The position numbers and the translations under genes were made by a program. A DNA stretch of 64,000 bases. Source: Leclercia adecarboxylata (lineage in GTDB: Bacteria; Pseudomonadota; Gammaproteobacteria; Enterobacterales; Enterobacteriaceae). The notes under the pieces were generated by a model that was not told the DNA's origin, ran no database searches, and saw only the letters and a program-made list of their open reading frames with translations. Shown piece by piece: positions 49,925 through 61,388 of this stretch; positions within the stretch are counted from its first letter, which is position 1; every line of letters starts with the position of its first letter. The stretch is from the NCBI GenBank assembly GCA_002360945.1, contig DERO01000042.1:1-64000 (forward strand), written 5' to 3'.

Positions 49925-50833
49925 ATGGATCAAAAACGACTGACTCACCTGCGGCAACTTGAAGCGGAGAGTATTCATATCATCCGCGAAGTGGCCGCCG
50001 AGTTCGCTAACCCGGTAATGATGTACTCCATCGGGAAAGACTCCAGCGTGATGCTGCACCTGGCGCGTAAAGCCTTTTACCCGGGCACGCTGCCGTTCCC
50101 GCTGCTGCACGTGGATACCGGCTGGAAATTCCGCGAGATGTATGAGTTCCGTGACCGTACTGCCAAAGCCTACGGCTGCGAACTGCTGGTGCATAAAAAC
50201 CCGGAAGGAGTGGCGATGGGCATTAACCCGTTCGTGCATGGCAGCGGCAAACACACCGACATCATGAAGACCGAAGGGCTGAAGCAGGCGCTGAACAAGT
50301 ACGGCTTTGATGCGGCCTTTGGTGGCGCCCGTCGTGATGAAGAAAAATCCCGCGCCAAGGAGCGTATCTACTCCTTCCGCGATCGCTTCCACCGCTGGGA
50401 TCCGAAGAACCAGCGTCCGGAGCTGTGGCACAACTACAACGGCCAGATCAACAAAGGCGAAAGCATCCGCGTCTTCCCGCTCTCCAACTGGACCGAGCTG
50501 GATATCTGGCAGTACATCTATCTGGAAAATATCGAAATCGTTCCGCTGTACCTGGCGGCTGAACGTCCGGTGCTGGAGCGCGACGGCATGCTGATGATGG
50601 TGGATGACGATCGTATCGATCTCCAGCCTGGCGAAGAGATCAAACAGCAGATGGTGCGCTTCCGTACCCTCGGCTGCTGGCCGCTGACCGGCGCGGTGGA
50701 GTCCAACGCGCAGACGCTGCCGGAGATCATTGAAGAGATGCTGGTGTCGACCACCAGCGAGCGACAAGGGCGCGTGATTGACCGCGACCAGGCAGGCTCG
50801 ATGGAGCTGAAGAAACGTCAGGGTTATTTCTAA
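49925..50833 (+). CDS. cysD: Sulfate adenylyltransferase subunit 2
   Basis: A 302-residue ATP pyrophosphatase-fold subunit (PAPS reductase-like) that makes APS from ATP and sulfate together with CysN. The PP-motif-like [18 protein letters not shown] and the C-terminal [19 protein letters not shown] are typical. Length equals E. coli CysD. It begins 9 nt after cysG and is followed 9 nt later by cysN. Confidence 0.98.
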   Translation: MDQKRLTHLRQLEAESIHIIREVAAEFANPVMMYSIGKDSSVMLHLARKAFYPGTLPFPLLHVDTGWKFREMYEFRDRTAKAYGCELLVHKNPEGVAMGINPFVHGSGKHTDIMKTEGLKQALNKYGFDAAFGGARRDEEKSRAKERIYSFRDRFHRWDPKNQRPELWHNYNGQINKGESIRVFPLSNWTELDIWQYIYLENIEIVPLYLAAERPVLERDGMLMMVDDDRIDLQPGEEIKQQMVRFRTLGCWPLTGAVESNAQTLPEIIEEMLVSTTSERQGRVIDRDQAGSMELKKRQGYF

Positions 50834-50842
50834 GGAGCCGCC

Positions 50843-52270
50843 ATGAATACCACTATTGCTCAACAGATTGCGGATGAAGGCGGCGTTGAAGCCTACCTGC
50901 ACGCCCAACAGCACAAAAGCCTGCTGCGTTTTCTGACCTGCGGCAGCGTAGATGATGGCAAAAGTACGCTGATTGGCCGTCTGCTGCACGATACGCGTCA
51001 GATTTACGAAGATCAGCTCTCTTCTCTGCATAACGACAGCAAACGTCACGGCACCCAGGGCGAGAAACTCGATCTGGCCCTGCTGGTGGATGGCCTGCAG
51101 GCGGAGCGCGAGCAGGGCATCACCATCGACGTGGCCTATCGCTATTTCTCTACCGAGAAGCGCAAATTTATTATCGCCGACACGCCGGGGCACGAGCAGT
51201 ACACCCGTAATATGGCAACCGGCGCGTCAACCTGCGACCTGGCGATCCTGTTGATCGACGCCCGTAAAGGGGTGCTGGATCAGACCCGTCGTCACAGCTT
51301 TATCTCCACGCTGCTGGGGATCAAGCACCTGGTGGTGGCGGTCAACAAGATGGACCTGGTCAACTTCAGCGAAGAGAAGTTTAACGAGATCCGCGAAAGC
51401 TATCTCACCTTTGCCGAACAGCTGCCGGGCAACCTCGATATCCGCTTTGTGCCGCTCTCGGCGCTGGAAGGGGACAACGTGGCCTCCCAGAGCGCGAGCA
51501 TGCCGTGGTACAGCGGCCCAACGCTGCTGGAAGTGTTAGAGACCGTTGAGATCCAGCGCAGCGTGGAAACGCAGCCGATGCGCTTCCCGGTGCAGTACGT
51601 TAACCGTCCGAACCTCGATTTCCGTGGCTTCTCCGGCACCCTTGCCTCAGGCAGCGTGCAGGTGGGGCAGCGCGTCAAGGTGCTGCCGTCAGGCGTGGAA
51701 TCCGCAATCACCCGTATCGTCACCTTTGATGGCGATCTCCAGGAAGCCGGGGCAGGCGAAGCCATTACCCTGGTGCTGAAAGATGAGATCGATATCAGCC
51801 GCGGCGACCTGCTGGTGGACGCAGAAGAGACGCTGCCTGCGGTGCAAAGCGCCGCCATTGATGTGGTATGGATGGCCGAGCAGCCGCTGACCCCAGGCCA
51901 GAGCTACGACATCAAAGTTGCCGGCAAGAAAACCCGCGCCCGCGTGGACGGCATTCAGTATCAGGTGGATATCAACAATCTGGCGCAGCACAGCGTCACT
52001 GAACTGCCGCTGAACGGCATCGGCCTGGTCGATTTCACCTTCGACGAACCGCTGGTGCTGGATCAGTATCAGCAGAACCCGGTGACCGGCGGCCTGATCG
52101 TTATCGATCGTCTGACCAATGTCACCGTGGGTGCCGGGATGGTACGCGAGCCTAAAGCGCAGGCGAGCGTGGTGCCGTCGGAATTCAGCGCCTTTGAACT
52201 GGAGCTGAACGCGCTGGTACGTAAACACTTCCCGCACTGGGGTGCACGCGATCTGCTGGGAGGCAAGTAA
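50843..52270 (+). CDS. cysN: Sulfate adenylyltransferase subunit 1 (GTPase)
   Basis: A 475-residue EF-Tu-like GTPase that drives APS formation by CysD. GTP-binding motifs G1 [10 protein letters not shown]3 DTPGHEQY and G4 NKMD are visible in the first 175 residues, followed by two beta-barrel domains. The stop overlaps the cysC start by 1 nt (TAATG). Confidence 0.98.
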   Translation: MNTTIAQQIADEGGVEAYLHAQQHKSLLRFLTCGSVDDGKSTLIGRLLHDTRQIYEDQLSSLHNDSKRHGTQGEKLDLALLVDGLQAEREQGITIDVAYRYFSTEKRKFIIADTPGHEQYTRNMATGASTCDLAILLIDARKGVLDQTRRHSFISTLLGIKHLVVAVNKMDLVNFSEEKFNEIRESYLTFAEQLPGNLDIRFVPLSALEGDNVASQSASMPWYSGPTLLEVLETVEIQRSVETQPMRFPVQYVNRPNLDFRGFSGTLASGSVQVGQRVKVLPSGVESAITRIVTFDGDLQEAGAGEAITLVLKDEIDISRGDLLVDAEETLPAVQSAAIDVVWMAEQPLTPGQSYDIKVAGKKTRARVDGIQYQVDINNLAQHSVTELPLNGIGLVDFTFDEPLVLDQYQQNPVTGGLIVIDRLTNVTVGAGMVREPKAQASVVPSEFSAFELELNALVRKHFPHWGARDLLGGK

Positions 52271-52875
52271 TGGCGCAGCATGATGAGAACGTCGTCTGGC
52301 ATCCTCATCCGGTCACCGTCGCCGATCGCGAACAACTCCACGGTCACCGTGGGGTTGTGCTGTGGTTTACCGGGCTCTCGGGCTCCGGTAAGTCCACCGT
52401 CGCGGGTGCGCTGGAAGAGGCGCTGCATAAAGCGGGCGTCAGCACCTATCTGCTGGATGGCGACAACGTGCGCCACGGGCTGTGCAGCGATCTCGGTTTT
52501 AGCGATGCGGATCGCAAAGAGAACATCCGTCGGGTCGGCGAAGTGGCCAGCCTGATGGCCGATGCCGGGCTGGTGGTGTTAACGGCGTTTATTTCGCCGC
52601 ACCGTGCCGAGCGGCAGTTCGTGCGCGAGCGCGTCGGCCAGAACCGCTTTATCGAAGTCTTCGTCGATACCCCGCTGGCAATCTGCGAGCAACGCGATCC
52701 GAAAGGGCTGTATAAAAAAGCCCGCGCGGGTGAACTGAAAAATTTCACCGGTATTGACGCAGTTTATGAAACCCCTGATGCGCCCGAAATCCATCTGGAA
52801 GGCCAACAATTGGTAACAAATTTAGTGAGCCAATTATTAGACCTGCTCAGAGAGGGCGATATTATCAGATCCTGA
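52270..52875 (+). CDS. cysC: Adenylyl-sulfate kinase
   Basis: A 201-residue APS kinase that makes PAPS. The P-loop GLSGSGKST lies near residues 35-43, DGDNVRHGL binds the substrate, and FISPHRAER contains the serine that is phosphorylated in the E. coli enzyme. It closes the cysG-cysD-cysN-cysC operon and is followed by an 11-bp hairpin. Confidence 0.97.
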   Translation: MAQHDENVVWHPHPVTVADREQLHGHRGVVLWFTGLSGSGKSTVAGALEEALHKAGVSTYLLDGDNVRHGLCSDLGFSDADRKENIRRVGEVASLMADAGLVVLTAFISPHRAERQFVRERVGQNRFIEVFVDTPLAICEQRDPKGLYKKARAGELKNFTGIDAVYETPDAPEIHLEGQQLVTNLVSQLLDLLREGDIIRS

Positions 52876-52880
52876 GATGG

Positions 52881-52909
52881 TATCGATGGGGTGATTATCC
52901 CCATCGATA
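52881..52909 (+). other. Strong hairpin after cysC
   Basis: TATCGATGGGG and CCCCATCGATA form a perfect 11-bp stem with a 7-nt loop 5 nt after the cysC stop. There is no T-run, so it is more likely an RNA-stabilising 3' structure or a Rho-pause site than an intrinsic terminator. Confidence 0.55.
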
Positions 52910-52931
52910 TGTCATGGTCACAGGATCAGCT

Positions 52932-53255
52932 ATGCGAAACAGTGAGAACTACCTTATCACCGGGTCGGACAGGGTATCGACAAACGACGACACGACCTGG
53001 TCTTTCCCCGGAGCGATTGTCGGCTTCGCGTCATGGCTGATGGCACTGGGCATCCCCTTCCTGTTTTACGGCAGTAATACCCTGTTCTTTTTCCTCTATA
53101 CCTGGCCTTTCTTCCTGGCGCTGATGCCCGTAGCCGTAGTGGTGGGGATTGCGCTGCACTCTCTGCTCAACGGCAAGCTGCTCTACAGTTCATTCACCAC
53201 CGTGATGACGGTGGTGGCAATGGTCGGACTGTTATTTTTGTGGCTCATGGGATAA
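52932..53255 (+). CDS. ygbE: DUF3561 inner-membrane protein YgbE
   Basis: A 107-residue protein with three hydrophobic segments (about residues 30-50, 55-75 and 85-105). TWSFPGAIVGF and YTWPFFLALMPVAVVVG match E. coli YgbE. Function is unknown. The ATG at 52932 (MRNSENYL) is used because it matches E. coli; an upstream GTG-type start would add six residues. Confidence 0.92.
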   Translation: MRNSENYLITGSDRVSTNDDTTWSFPGAIVGFASWLMALGIPFLFYGSNTLFFFLYTWPFFLALMPVAVVVGIALHSLLNGKLLYSSFTTVMTVVAMVGLLFLWLMG

Positions 53256-53421
53256 GTTCAGCCATAATTCAAACCGTCACTCACTGTGTCACGTTGAAGG
53301 CTGCGCGAATCTGCAAAAAAAATGTGGTACATTTGCCCGCAATGGTGCGGCATCTCTGTGGCCCCGATGTAGAGTCGTGGGGAAAGTTATGGGATGATGA
53401 TGCCGTTTTTCAGGGGGCAGG

Positions 53422-53733
53422 ATGGGTAAACTTACGCTGCTGTTGCTGGCATTGCTGGTCTGGCTTCAGTATTCACTGTGGTTCGGTAAGAACGGCCTTC
53501 ACGATTACAGTCGCGTCAGCGATGACGTGACGGCGCAGCAGGCAACAAATAGCAAACTTAAAGCGCGAAACGATCAGCTGTTTGCGGAAATTGACGATCT
53601 CAATGGTGGACAAGAGGCCATTGAAGAGCGCGCGCGCAACGAACTCAGCATGACTAAGCCGGGCGAAACCTTCTATCGTCTGGTGCCGGATGCGTCTAAA
53701 CGCAACCAGGGCTCAGTACAAAACACCCGATAA
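53422..53733 (+). CDS. ftsB: Cell division protein FtsB
   Basis: A 103-residue bitopic membrane protein of the FtsQLB division complex. One membrane segment (residues 3-20) is followed by a periplasmic coiled coil (about 30-70) rich in heptads ([18 protein letters not shown]). Length matches E. coli FtsB. It starts a run of closely packed genes: ispD follows 21 nt later. Confidence 0.96.
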   Translation: MGKLTLLLLALLVWLQYSLWFGKNGLHDYSRVSDDVTAQQATNSKLKARNDQLFAEIDDLNGGQEAIEERARNELSMTKPGETFYRLVPDASKRNQGSVQNTR

Positions 53734-53754
53734 TCAGGCCCAGGATTATTAGCC

Positions 53755-54465
53755 ATGGCAGTCACTTTTTCGAACGTATGCGCCGTCGTGCCAGCCGCCG
53801 GGTTTGGCCGGCGCATGCAGACAGAATGTCCTAAGCAGTACCTTTCAATTGGTGATAAAACGATCCTTGAGCACACCGTGGCGGCGCTGCTGGCGAACCC
53901 ACGCGTGACGCGGGTCGTTATCGCCATCAGCCCGGGCGATGCCCGCTTTGCCGCGCTGCCGCTTGCCGGCCATCCGCAGGTCACCGTCGTGGACGGCGGC
54001 GCAGAGCGCGCCGATTCGGTGCTGGCAGGTCTCCAGGCCGCCGGTGACGCCCAGTGGGTGCTGGTGCATGACGCGGCGCGCCCGTGCCTGCATCAGGATG
54101 ACCTGGCGCGACTGCTGACTATTAGCGAAACCAGCCGCGTCGGCGGCATTCTCGCCACGCCGGTCCGCGATACCATGAAGCGCGGCGAGCCGGGAATTCC
54201 GGCCATTGCCCATACGGTGGAGCGCGTTGACCTCTGGCACGCGCTCACGCCGCAGTTTTTCCCTCGCGAGCTGCTGCAGGCCTGCTTAACCCGTGCGCTG
54301 AGTGAAGGCGCAACCATCACCGACGAAGCCTCGGCGCTGGAGTACTGCGGTTTTCACCCGGAACTGATTGAAGGGCGCGCAGATAATATAAAAGTGACGC
54401 GCCCCGAAGATTTACAGCTGGCAGAATTTTATCTTACCCGTTCGACCCATCAGGAGAAGGCATAA
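53755..54465 (+). CDS. ispD: 2-C-methyl-D-erythritol 4-phosphate cytidylyltransferase
   Basis: A 236-residue nucleotidyltransferase of the MEP isoprenoid pathway that couples CTP and MEP. The CTP-binding loop [19 protein letters not shown], the motif [11 protein letters not shown] and the C-terminal IKVTRPEDL are conserved. Its stop overlaps the ispF start by 1 nt (TAATG), so the two consecutive pathway enzymes are coupled. Confidence 0.97.
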   Translation: MAVTFSNVCAVVPAAGFGRRMQTECPKQYLSIGDKTILEHTVAALLANPRVTRVVIAISPGDARFAALPLAGHPQVTVVDGGAERADSVLAGLQAAGDAQWVLVHDAARPCLHQDDLARLLTISETSRVGGILATPVRDTMKRGEPGIPAIAHTVERVDLWHALTPQFFPRELLQACLTRALSEGATITDEASALEYCGFHPELIEGRADNIKVTRPEDLQLAEFYLTRSTHQEKA

Positions 54466-54944
54466 TGCGAATTGGACATGGTTTTGACGTACACGCCTTT
54501 GGCGGCGAGGGCCCAATTATCATTGGCGGCGTACGCATCCCTTATGAAAAAGGACTGCTCGCGCATTCTGATGGCGATGTTGCCCTGCACGCGTTAACCG
54601 ACGCGCTGCTGGGGGCGGCGGCGCTGGGCGATATCGGCAAGCTGTTCCCGGACACCGATCCGGCCTTCAAAGGGGCCGACAGCCGAGAACTGCTGCGTGA
54701 AGCCTGGCGTCGTATTCAGGCCAAAGGCTACACCCTTGGTAACGTGGACGTGACCATTATTGCTCAGGCGCCGAAAATGCTGCCGCATATCCCACAGATG
54801 CGGGTGTTTATTGCTGAAGATCTCGGCTGCCATATGGACGACGTCAACGTCAAAGCCACCACCACCGAAAAGCTCGGCTTTACCGGTCGCGGTGAAGGTA
54901 TTGCCTGTGAAGCCGTGGCGCTGCTGGTGAAGGCGGCCAAATGA
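54465..54944 (+). CDS. ispF: 2-C-methyl-D-erythritol 2,4-cyclodiphosphate synthase
   Basis: A 159-residue trimeric zinc enzyme of the MEP pathway. The zinc ligands Asp8 and His10 are in [10 protein letters not shown] and the third, His42, in the segment [35 protein letters not shown] is the C-terminal signature. The end overlaps the truD start by 4 nt. Confidence 0.97.
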   Translation: MRIGHGFDVHAFGGEGPIIIGGVRIPYEKGLLAHSDGDVALHALTDALLGAAALGDIGKLFPDTDPAFKGADSRELLREAWRRIQAKGYTLGNVDVTIIAQAPKMLPHIPQMRVFIAEDLGCHMDDVNVKATTTEKLGFTGRGEGIACEAVALLVKAAK

Positions 54945-55970
54945 CGGATTTCGATAACCTGACGTACCTGCACGGTAAACCGCAGGGCACGGGCCTGCTG
55001 AAGGCCAATCCGGAAGATTTCGTGGTGATCGAAGATCTGGGCTTTGAGCCGGACGGCGAGGGCGAGCACATTCTGGTGCGGATCCTGAAGAACGGCTGCA
55101 ACACCCGTTTTGTCGCCGAGGCACTGGCTAAGTTTCTGAAAATTCATGCCCGGGAAGTGAGCTTCGCCGGGCAGAAAGATAAACACGCTGTCACCGAGCA
55201 GTGGCTCTGTGCCCGGGTGCCGGGTAATGGGATGCCCGATTTAAGCCAGTTCCAGCTTGAGGGCTGCAAGGTGCTCGAATACGCCCGTCATAAGCGCAAA
55301 CTGCGCCTCGGTGCGTTAAAGGGCAACGCCTTTACTCTGGTGCTGCGCGAGGTGAGCCAGCGCGACGATGTCGAACGACGTCTTACCGCCATCAACGAGC
55401 AGGGCGTGCCGAACTACTTCGGTGCCCAGCGTTTTGGTATTGGCGGCAGTAACTTGCAGGGTGCCCTGCGCTGGGCGCAAAGTAATGCTCCGGTGCGTGA
55501 CCGCAATAAACGCAGTTTTTGGTTGTCGGCAGCCCGCAGTGCGTTGTTTAATCACATTGTGAGCGAACGTCTGAAAAAAACAGACGCGAATCAAGTTGTT
55601 GTTGGCGATGCGCTACAATTAGCGGGACGCGGCAGCTGGTTCGTCGCCACTGACGAAGAAATGGCTGATTTGCAGGCGCGCGTTAATGCGAAAACGCTGC
55701 TGATCACCGCGGCCCTGCCGGGTACCGGCGAATGGGGCCCGCAGGGCGAGGCGCTGCAGGCGGAGCAGTCCGCCGTCGCTGGTGAAACAGAATTATGCTC
55801 TCTGCTGGTGCGGGAAAAAGTCGAAGCGGCACGCCGGGCGATGCTGCTCTATCCGCAACAGCTGAGCTGGAACTGGTGGGATGACGTGACCGTGGAGTTA
55901 CGTTTCTGGCTGCCGGCAGGTAGCTTTGCCACCAGTGTTGTCAGGGAACTTATCAACACTTCGGGTGACT

Positions 55971-55990
<20 letters not shown>
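54941..55990 (+). CDS. truD: tRNA pseudouridine(13) synthase TruD
   Basis: A 349-residue pseudouridine synthase for U13 of tRNA-Glu. The catalytic Asp80 lies in [13 protein letters not shown], and the insertion domain typical of TruD is in the middle (residues 155-305 region). NYFGAQRFG is a further signature. The last 20 nt overlap the surE coding region. Confidence 0.96.
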
Positions 55991-57352
<1,362 letters not shown>

Positions 57353-57468
57353 GACTCGGATTTATCCAGGGTTATTCAGGCCAATTCAGCGTATGGTGTG
57401 GCGCAAAAGCGCGTGACATTACGGTTAATTTTAAGTCACTGGTAACTAAAAACATTCCTGGGGGATAA

Positions 57469-58596
57469 ATGAGCGCGGGAAGCCCAAAATTCACCATCAG
57501 CCGTGTTGCGGCACTGTCACTGGTTTCACTGTGGCTGGCAGGTTGTACATCCTCAAATAACGCCCCTGCGCCGGTGAGTTCCGTTGGCGGCAACAGCGGT
57601 TCCAGTGCCGGCAATTCATCCGGCGGCATGCTGATCACCCCTCCGCCTAAGATGGGCACAACGACACAACAAACACCTCAGATTCAGCCTGTTCAGCCAG
57701 TGGTTACGCAGCCAACACAGATTCAGCCAGTGGATCAGCCTGTTCAGACGGAAAATGGCCGCATTGTGTATAACCGTAAGTATGGGAACATTCCGAAAGG
57801 AAGCTATACCGGCGGCAGCACTTACACCGTAAAACGCGGTGACACTCTCTTCTACATCGCCTGGATCACCGGGAACGATTTCCGTGACCTTGCGCAGCGA
57901 AATAACGTCCAGGCCCCGTATGGCCTGGAAGTTGGCCAGACGCTGCAGGTAGGCAACGCAACGGGTAAACCACTCACGCCTGGCAACACCGTGTCGGTGG
58001 CTGACGTGACGGCGCAAAATAACAGTGTGACGCCTGCGCAAAAATCAAGCACAGTGGTTGCGTCGCAACCGACAATTACGTATTCTGAGGATTCAGGTGA
58101 ACAGAGTGCTAACAAGATGTTGCCGAATAATAAAGGGGCTGCGACCGTTGTCACTGCACCCGTTACGGCACCTGTTGTTAGTTCTACCGTGCCCGTTGCC
58201 AGTAGTCAGACATCCAGCTCGCCAATCTCTTCGTGGCGCTGGCCGACTGATGGCAAGGTTATCGAGAACTTTTCTTCCTCCGAGGGGGGAAATAAAGGGG
58301 TCGATATCGCAGGAAGTAAGGGACAGGCTATTATCGCGACCGGAGATGGACGCGTGGTATATGCCGGTAACGCCCTGCGCGGTTACGGTAATCTTATTAT
58401 CATAAAACACAACGATGATTACCTGAGTGCCTACGCCCATAACGATACGATGCTGGTCCGGGAACAACAAGAAGTTAAGGCGGGGCAAAAAATAGCTACT
58501 ATGGGTAGCACCGGAACCAGTTCTACACGCTTGCATTTTGAAATTCGTTACAAGGGGAAATCCGTAAACCCGCTGCAATATTTACCGCAGCGATAA
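57469..58596 (+). CDS. nlpD: Murein hydrolase activator NlpD
   Basis: A 375-residue outer-membrane lipoprotein. The signal peptide ends in the lipobox LAGC with the modified Cys26. After a Ser/Pro/Gln-rich linker, a LysM domain (about 121-165, [19 protein letters not shown]) binds peptidoglycan, and a degenerate M23/LytM domain (about 265-372) activates AmiC. Zinc ligands of true LytM enzymes are not all preserved ([10 protein letters not shown]). AmiC, its partner, is cut by the left edge of this window. The rpoS promoter and leader lie inside this gene. Confidence 0.96.
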   Translation: MSAGSPKFTISRVAALSLVSLWLAGCTSSNNAPAPVSSVGGNSGSSAGNSSGGMLITPPPKMGTTTQQTPQIQPVQPVVTQPTQIQPVDQPVQTENGRIVYNRKYGNIPKGSYTGGSTYTVKRGDTLFYIAWITGNDFRDLAQRNNVQAPYGLEVGQTLQVGNATGKPLTPGNTVSVADVTAQNNSVTPAQKSSTVVASQPTITYSEDSGEQSANKMLPNNKGAATVVTAPVTAPVVSSTVPVASSQTSSSPISSWRWPTDGKVIENFSSSEGGNKGVDIAGSKGQAIIATGDGRVVYAGNALRGYGNLIIIKHNDDYLSAYAHNDTMLVREQQEVKAGQKIATMGSTGTSSTRLHFEIRYKGKSVNPLQYLPQR

Positions 58597-58656
58597 TTTG
58601 GCGGGACATACCACTTCGGTTGTCTCGTTCAGGGATCACGGGTAGGAGCCACCTTT
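58536..58656 (+). promoter_or_regulatory. sRNA-responsive leader of rpoS mRNA
   Basis: The segment TTTTGAAATTCGTTACAAGG at 58536-58555, about 120 nt before the rpoS start, matches the site where DsrA, RprA and ArcZ pair in E. coli. Downstream the sequence GGTAGGAGCCACC around the ribosome-binding site is also conserved. The part from 58597 to 58640 differs from E. coli. Confidence 0.7.
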
Positions 58657-59649
58657 ATGAGTCAGAATACGCTGAAAGTTCATGATTTAAATGAAGACGC
58701 GGAATTTGATGAGAACGGAGCTGAGGTTTTTGACGAGAAAGCCTTAGTAGAAGAGGAACCCAGTGATAACGATTTAGCTGAAGAAGAGCTGTTATCGCAG
58801 GGCGCCACTCAACGTGTGCTGGACGCGACTCAGCTTTACCTTGGGGAGATTGGATACTCTCCATTGTTAACAGCAGAAGAAGAAGTTTACTTCGCGCGCC
58901 GGGCATTGCGTGGTGATGTAGCTTCACGCCGTCGTATGATTGAAAGTAACCTGCGTCTGGTCGTCAAGATTGCCCGTCGTTACAGCAATCGTGGTCTGGC
59001 TCTGCTGGATCTGATTGAAGAGGGCAACCTGGGGCTGATCCGCGCGGTAGAGAAATTTGACCCTGAACGTGGGTTCCGTTTCTCAACATACGCGACGTGG
59101 TGGATCCGACAGACCATCGAACGGGCAATCATGAACCAAACCCGTACGATCCGTCTGCCTATTCACATCGTGAAAGAGCTGAACGTCTATCTGCGTACCG
59201 CACGCGAGTTGTCCCATAAACTGGACCACGAGCCAAGCGCGGAAGAGATTGCCGAGCAGCTGGATAAACCGGTTGATGATGTAAGCCGTATGCTGCGTCT
59301 CAACGAGCGTATTACCTCCGTCGACACCCCGCTGGGTGGCGACTCCGAGAAAGCGCTGCTGGACATCCTGGCCGATGAAAAAGACAACGGCCCGGAAGAC
59401 ACCACGCAGGACGATGATATGAAACAGAGCATCGTCAAATGGCTGTTCGAACTGAACGCCAAACAGCGTGAAGTGCTGGCACGTCGTTTCGGTCTGCTGG
59501 GGTATGAAGCTGCGACACTGGAAGACGTCGGTCGTGAAATCGGCCTGACCCGTGAACGTGTTCGTCAGATTCAGGTAGAAGGTCTGCGTCGCCTGCGTGA
59601 AATCCTGCAGGGTCAAGGGCTGAATATCGAAGCGCTGTTCCGCGAGTAA
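58657..59649 (+). CDS. rpoS: RNA polymerase sigma factor RpoS (sigma S)
   Basis: A 330-residue sigma-70 family factor for stationary phase and general stress, same length as E. coli RpoS. An acidic N-terminus is followed by region 1.2/2 ([55 protein letters not shown] has the -10 recognition core; only a landmark), region 3 and region 4 with helix-turn-helix [20 protein letters not shown]. Translation is controlled through the leader in nlpD. A strong terminator follows. Confidence 0.97.
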   Translation: MSQNTLKVHDLNEDAEFDENGAEVFDEKALVEEEPSDNDLAEEELLSQGATQRVLDATQLYLGEIGYSPLLTAEEEVYFARRALRGDVASRRRMIESNLRLVVKIARRYSNRGLALLDLIEEGNLGLIRAVEKFDPERGFRFSTYATWWIRQTIERAIMNQTRTIRLPIHIVKELNVYLRTARELSHKLDHEPSAEEIAEQLDKPVDDVSRMLRLNERITSVDTPLGGDSEKALLDILADEKDNGPEDTTQDDDMKQSIVKWLFELNAKQREVLARRFGLLGYEAATLEDVGREIGLTRERVRQIQVEGLRRLREILQGQGLNIEALFRE

Positions 59650-59664
59650 GCACCTTTTCGTCAA

Positions 59665-59692
59665 AAAAAGCCAGTCGAAAGACTGGCTTTTT
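59665..59692 (+). terminator. Rho-independent terminator after rpoS
   Basis: AAAAGCCAGTC and GACTGGCTTTT pair around a GAAA tetraloop followed by T-rich sequence. It also lies at the end of the convergent NTF2-like gene and may serve both. Confidence 0.9.
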
Positions 59693-59700
59693 CTTTTGTG

Positions 59701-60078
59701 CTACGGCTGTGCCGTTTCGTGCAACAGACGCCAGGTTACCCTATCGCCTTCCTGATTCAATACGGCGCTGGACCAGCGCACGTTAACCGGCTGGTCGGGG
59801 CGGGTTTGCGTTTCACGGTAATGCAGCACCGCGCCGTTATCCCAGGTCTGTAACGTCATTAATTCATCGATCACGATCTTCAGCCCCGGGCGACTGCCGC
59901 GCTGGCTCTCCAGGAAACTGACCAGGGCTTGATAGTCTAAATGGCTACCACCCGGCGGGATCATCAGAAAATCTGCACGAAATCGGACGAGCAGGGCGGC
60001 GGGATCGCCTTCGCCTTTGCCTAACCAGTTTTCAAGGGCAATGTGGAGGTCGATAATTTCGTGTTCGAAAGGCGTCAT
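59701..60078 (-). CDS. NTF2-like (SnoaL/DUF4440-type) small protein
   Basis: A 125-residue soluble protein with the pattern of an NTF2-like cone fold: an N-terminal helix pair (HEIIDLHIALENWLGKG), then strands with FLMIPPGGSHLDYQALVSFL and a C-terminal VTWRLLHETAQ. Such proteins bind small hydrophobic ligands or act as small enzymes. The start overlaps the stop of the upstream MFS gene by 4 nt, so the two are co-translated. No function can be assigned. Confidence 0.75.
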   Translation of the reverse strand: MTPFEHEIIDLHIALENWLGKGEGDPAALLVRFRADFLMIPPGGSHLDYQALVSFLESQRGSRPGLKIVIDELMTLQTWDNGAVLHYRETQTRPDQPVNVRWSSAVLNQEGDRVTWRLLHETAQP

Positions 60079-61283
60079 AAATTCTCCTGTCGCAGCTGGG
60101 TGAGCACCTGCGTATTGTTAAGACGAAAAACGTAGAGTACAGGCAGCAAGGTCATGCCTGCGGCAAAAATAAACATCCCGTGCCATGCGGCGAGCGGTGG
60201 CAGCCAGATCTGCGCCAGGTTCAGCGCCTGCGCCAGCAGCAGGGCACCGGCAAAAAAGCTCAACTGACGATTGAGATTCCACAGGGCGCTGGCATCCGGC
60301 ATATCTTCCCGGCGCGTCGTCAGAAAAGCGCTGCTCTGAGCGGTGCTGCTGCACAGGCTTCCCCCGGCCCCCATCAGCACAAATGCCACGGGGGGTAACA
60401 GCGCCGCATTGGCCGGAGTGACATTCAGCAAAAGCAGAATACCCAGCGCCTGGAGCAGGCAACCTGTGACAACCAGGGGGCGAGGGCCGATGCGGTTAAA
60501 ATAGCGGCCCGTCGCCGCGATCGCCATAAAGGATGCCACAGACCACGGCAGCATCAGCATTCCCGTTGCGGCCGGGCTCATGTTTGCTTCGCGCTGAAGG
60601 TAAAACATCCCCGTGACGTTGACCCCAATAAATATGCCGGGTACGCAGACATAGACAAGCATGGAAAAACGCAAAAGCGGGTCCGCGAGCAACGGCAGGT
60701 TTAGCAGTCTGGTCGCTTTCATCGATGGCATTTCGTGTTTAAGCCACAGGCAGGCCAGAGCAAAGGTTACGAGGGCAACCGGGAGCGTGGCGAAAAATAT
60801 CCATCGCCAGCTTAGCGTCTGCACCAGCAGGCCTCCGATAGCAGGGGAGCAGGCGGGAGCAAGCAACGCAACCAGCATCACCGCTGAGGAGAGTCGGGCA
60901 CGCTCGTGAGGCTTAAACTGTTGCCAGGTCAGCGCCTGTCCGACGGGGATCAACAGGCCACCCCCCATGCCCTGCAACACGCGCCAGGCGATCAGACCGT
61001 TAAGCGTTGCCGACAAGCCTGCCGCAGCGGAGGCTGCGCTGAACAGAAAAAGCGAGAGCAGGATAACGGGCTTTGGCCCGATACGGCGCGTCAGCAGGGT
61101 GCTGAACGGGATCACCAGCGTCAGACCGGCAATGTAGCCGTTACTCACCCAGGCAAGCGCGGAAGGGGTGGCGTTAAAATCGTGAGCCATCGCCGGAAAG
61201 GCGACGCTGGCAATAAACATGTTAATCAAATCAAGGAAAAAGCCGAGCAGATAGACTGCGGCGACTTTGCTGCGATACGTCAT
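60075..61283 (-). CDS. MFS transporter (EmrB/QacA-like, 12 segments)
   Basis: A 402-residue membrane protein with twelve hydrophobic segments. The DHA-type motif WRVLQGMGGGLLIPVGQALTW and the loop RIGPKP are visible. Relatives export drugs or aromatic compounds. It is divergent from a LysR-type gene with a perfect palindrome between them, and coupled to the NTF2-like gene. Substrate unknown; the neighbouring hydroxyaryl decarboxylase genes make an aromatic acid conceivable, but that is speculation. Confidence 0.86.
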   Translation of the reverse strand: MTYRSKVAAVYLLGFFLDLINMFIASVAFPAMAHDFNATPSALAWVSNGYIAGLTLVIPFSTLLTRRIGPKPVILLSLFLFSAASAAAGLSATLNGLIAWRVLQGMGGGLLIPVGQALTWQQFKPHERARLSSAVMLVALLAPACSPAIGGLLVQTLSWRWIFFATLPVALVTFALACLWLKHEMPSMKATRLLNLPLLADPLLRFSMLVYVCVPGIFIGVNVTGMFYLQREANMSPAATGMLMLPWSVASFMAIAATGRYFNRIGPRPLVVTGCLLQALGILLLLNVTPANAALLPPVAFVLMGAGGSLCSSTAQSSAFLTTRREDMPDASALWNLNRQLSFFAGALLLAQALNLAQIWLPPLAAWHGMFIFAAGMTLLPVLYVFRLNNTQVLTQLRQENL

Positions 61284-61354
61284 GGTGGATCCTCCGGTGA
61301 GGGGGCGTATCGTATCGACCCGTGAAGCACGGATAAACCTGACAAAGCGCGATA

Positions 61355-61379
61355 TACTGTCAAAATTATTTTGACAGTA
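61355..61379. promoter_or_regulatory. Perfect 25-bp palindrome between MFS and LysR genes
   Basis: Two 12-nt arms, TACTGTCAAAAT and ATTTTGACAGTA, flank a single central T at 61367. On the forward strand the left arm overlaps a possible -10 (TATACT, 61353-61358) of the LysR gene; on the reverse strand it contains TTGACA, a consensus -35 for the MFS gene. It ends about 9 nt before the LysR start. The position fits an operator that controls both directions. Confidence 0.7.
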
Positions 61380-61388
61380 AAAAGAGTG

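Noticed and set aside
49766..51193. A 475-codon reverse open frame across cysG, cysD and cysN
   Set aside because: It crosses three real genes on the opposite strand; composition is that of a shadow frame and no domain is recognisable.
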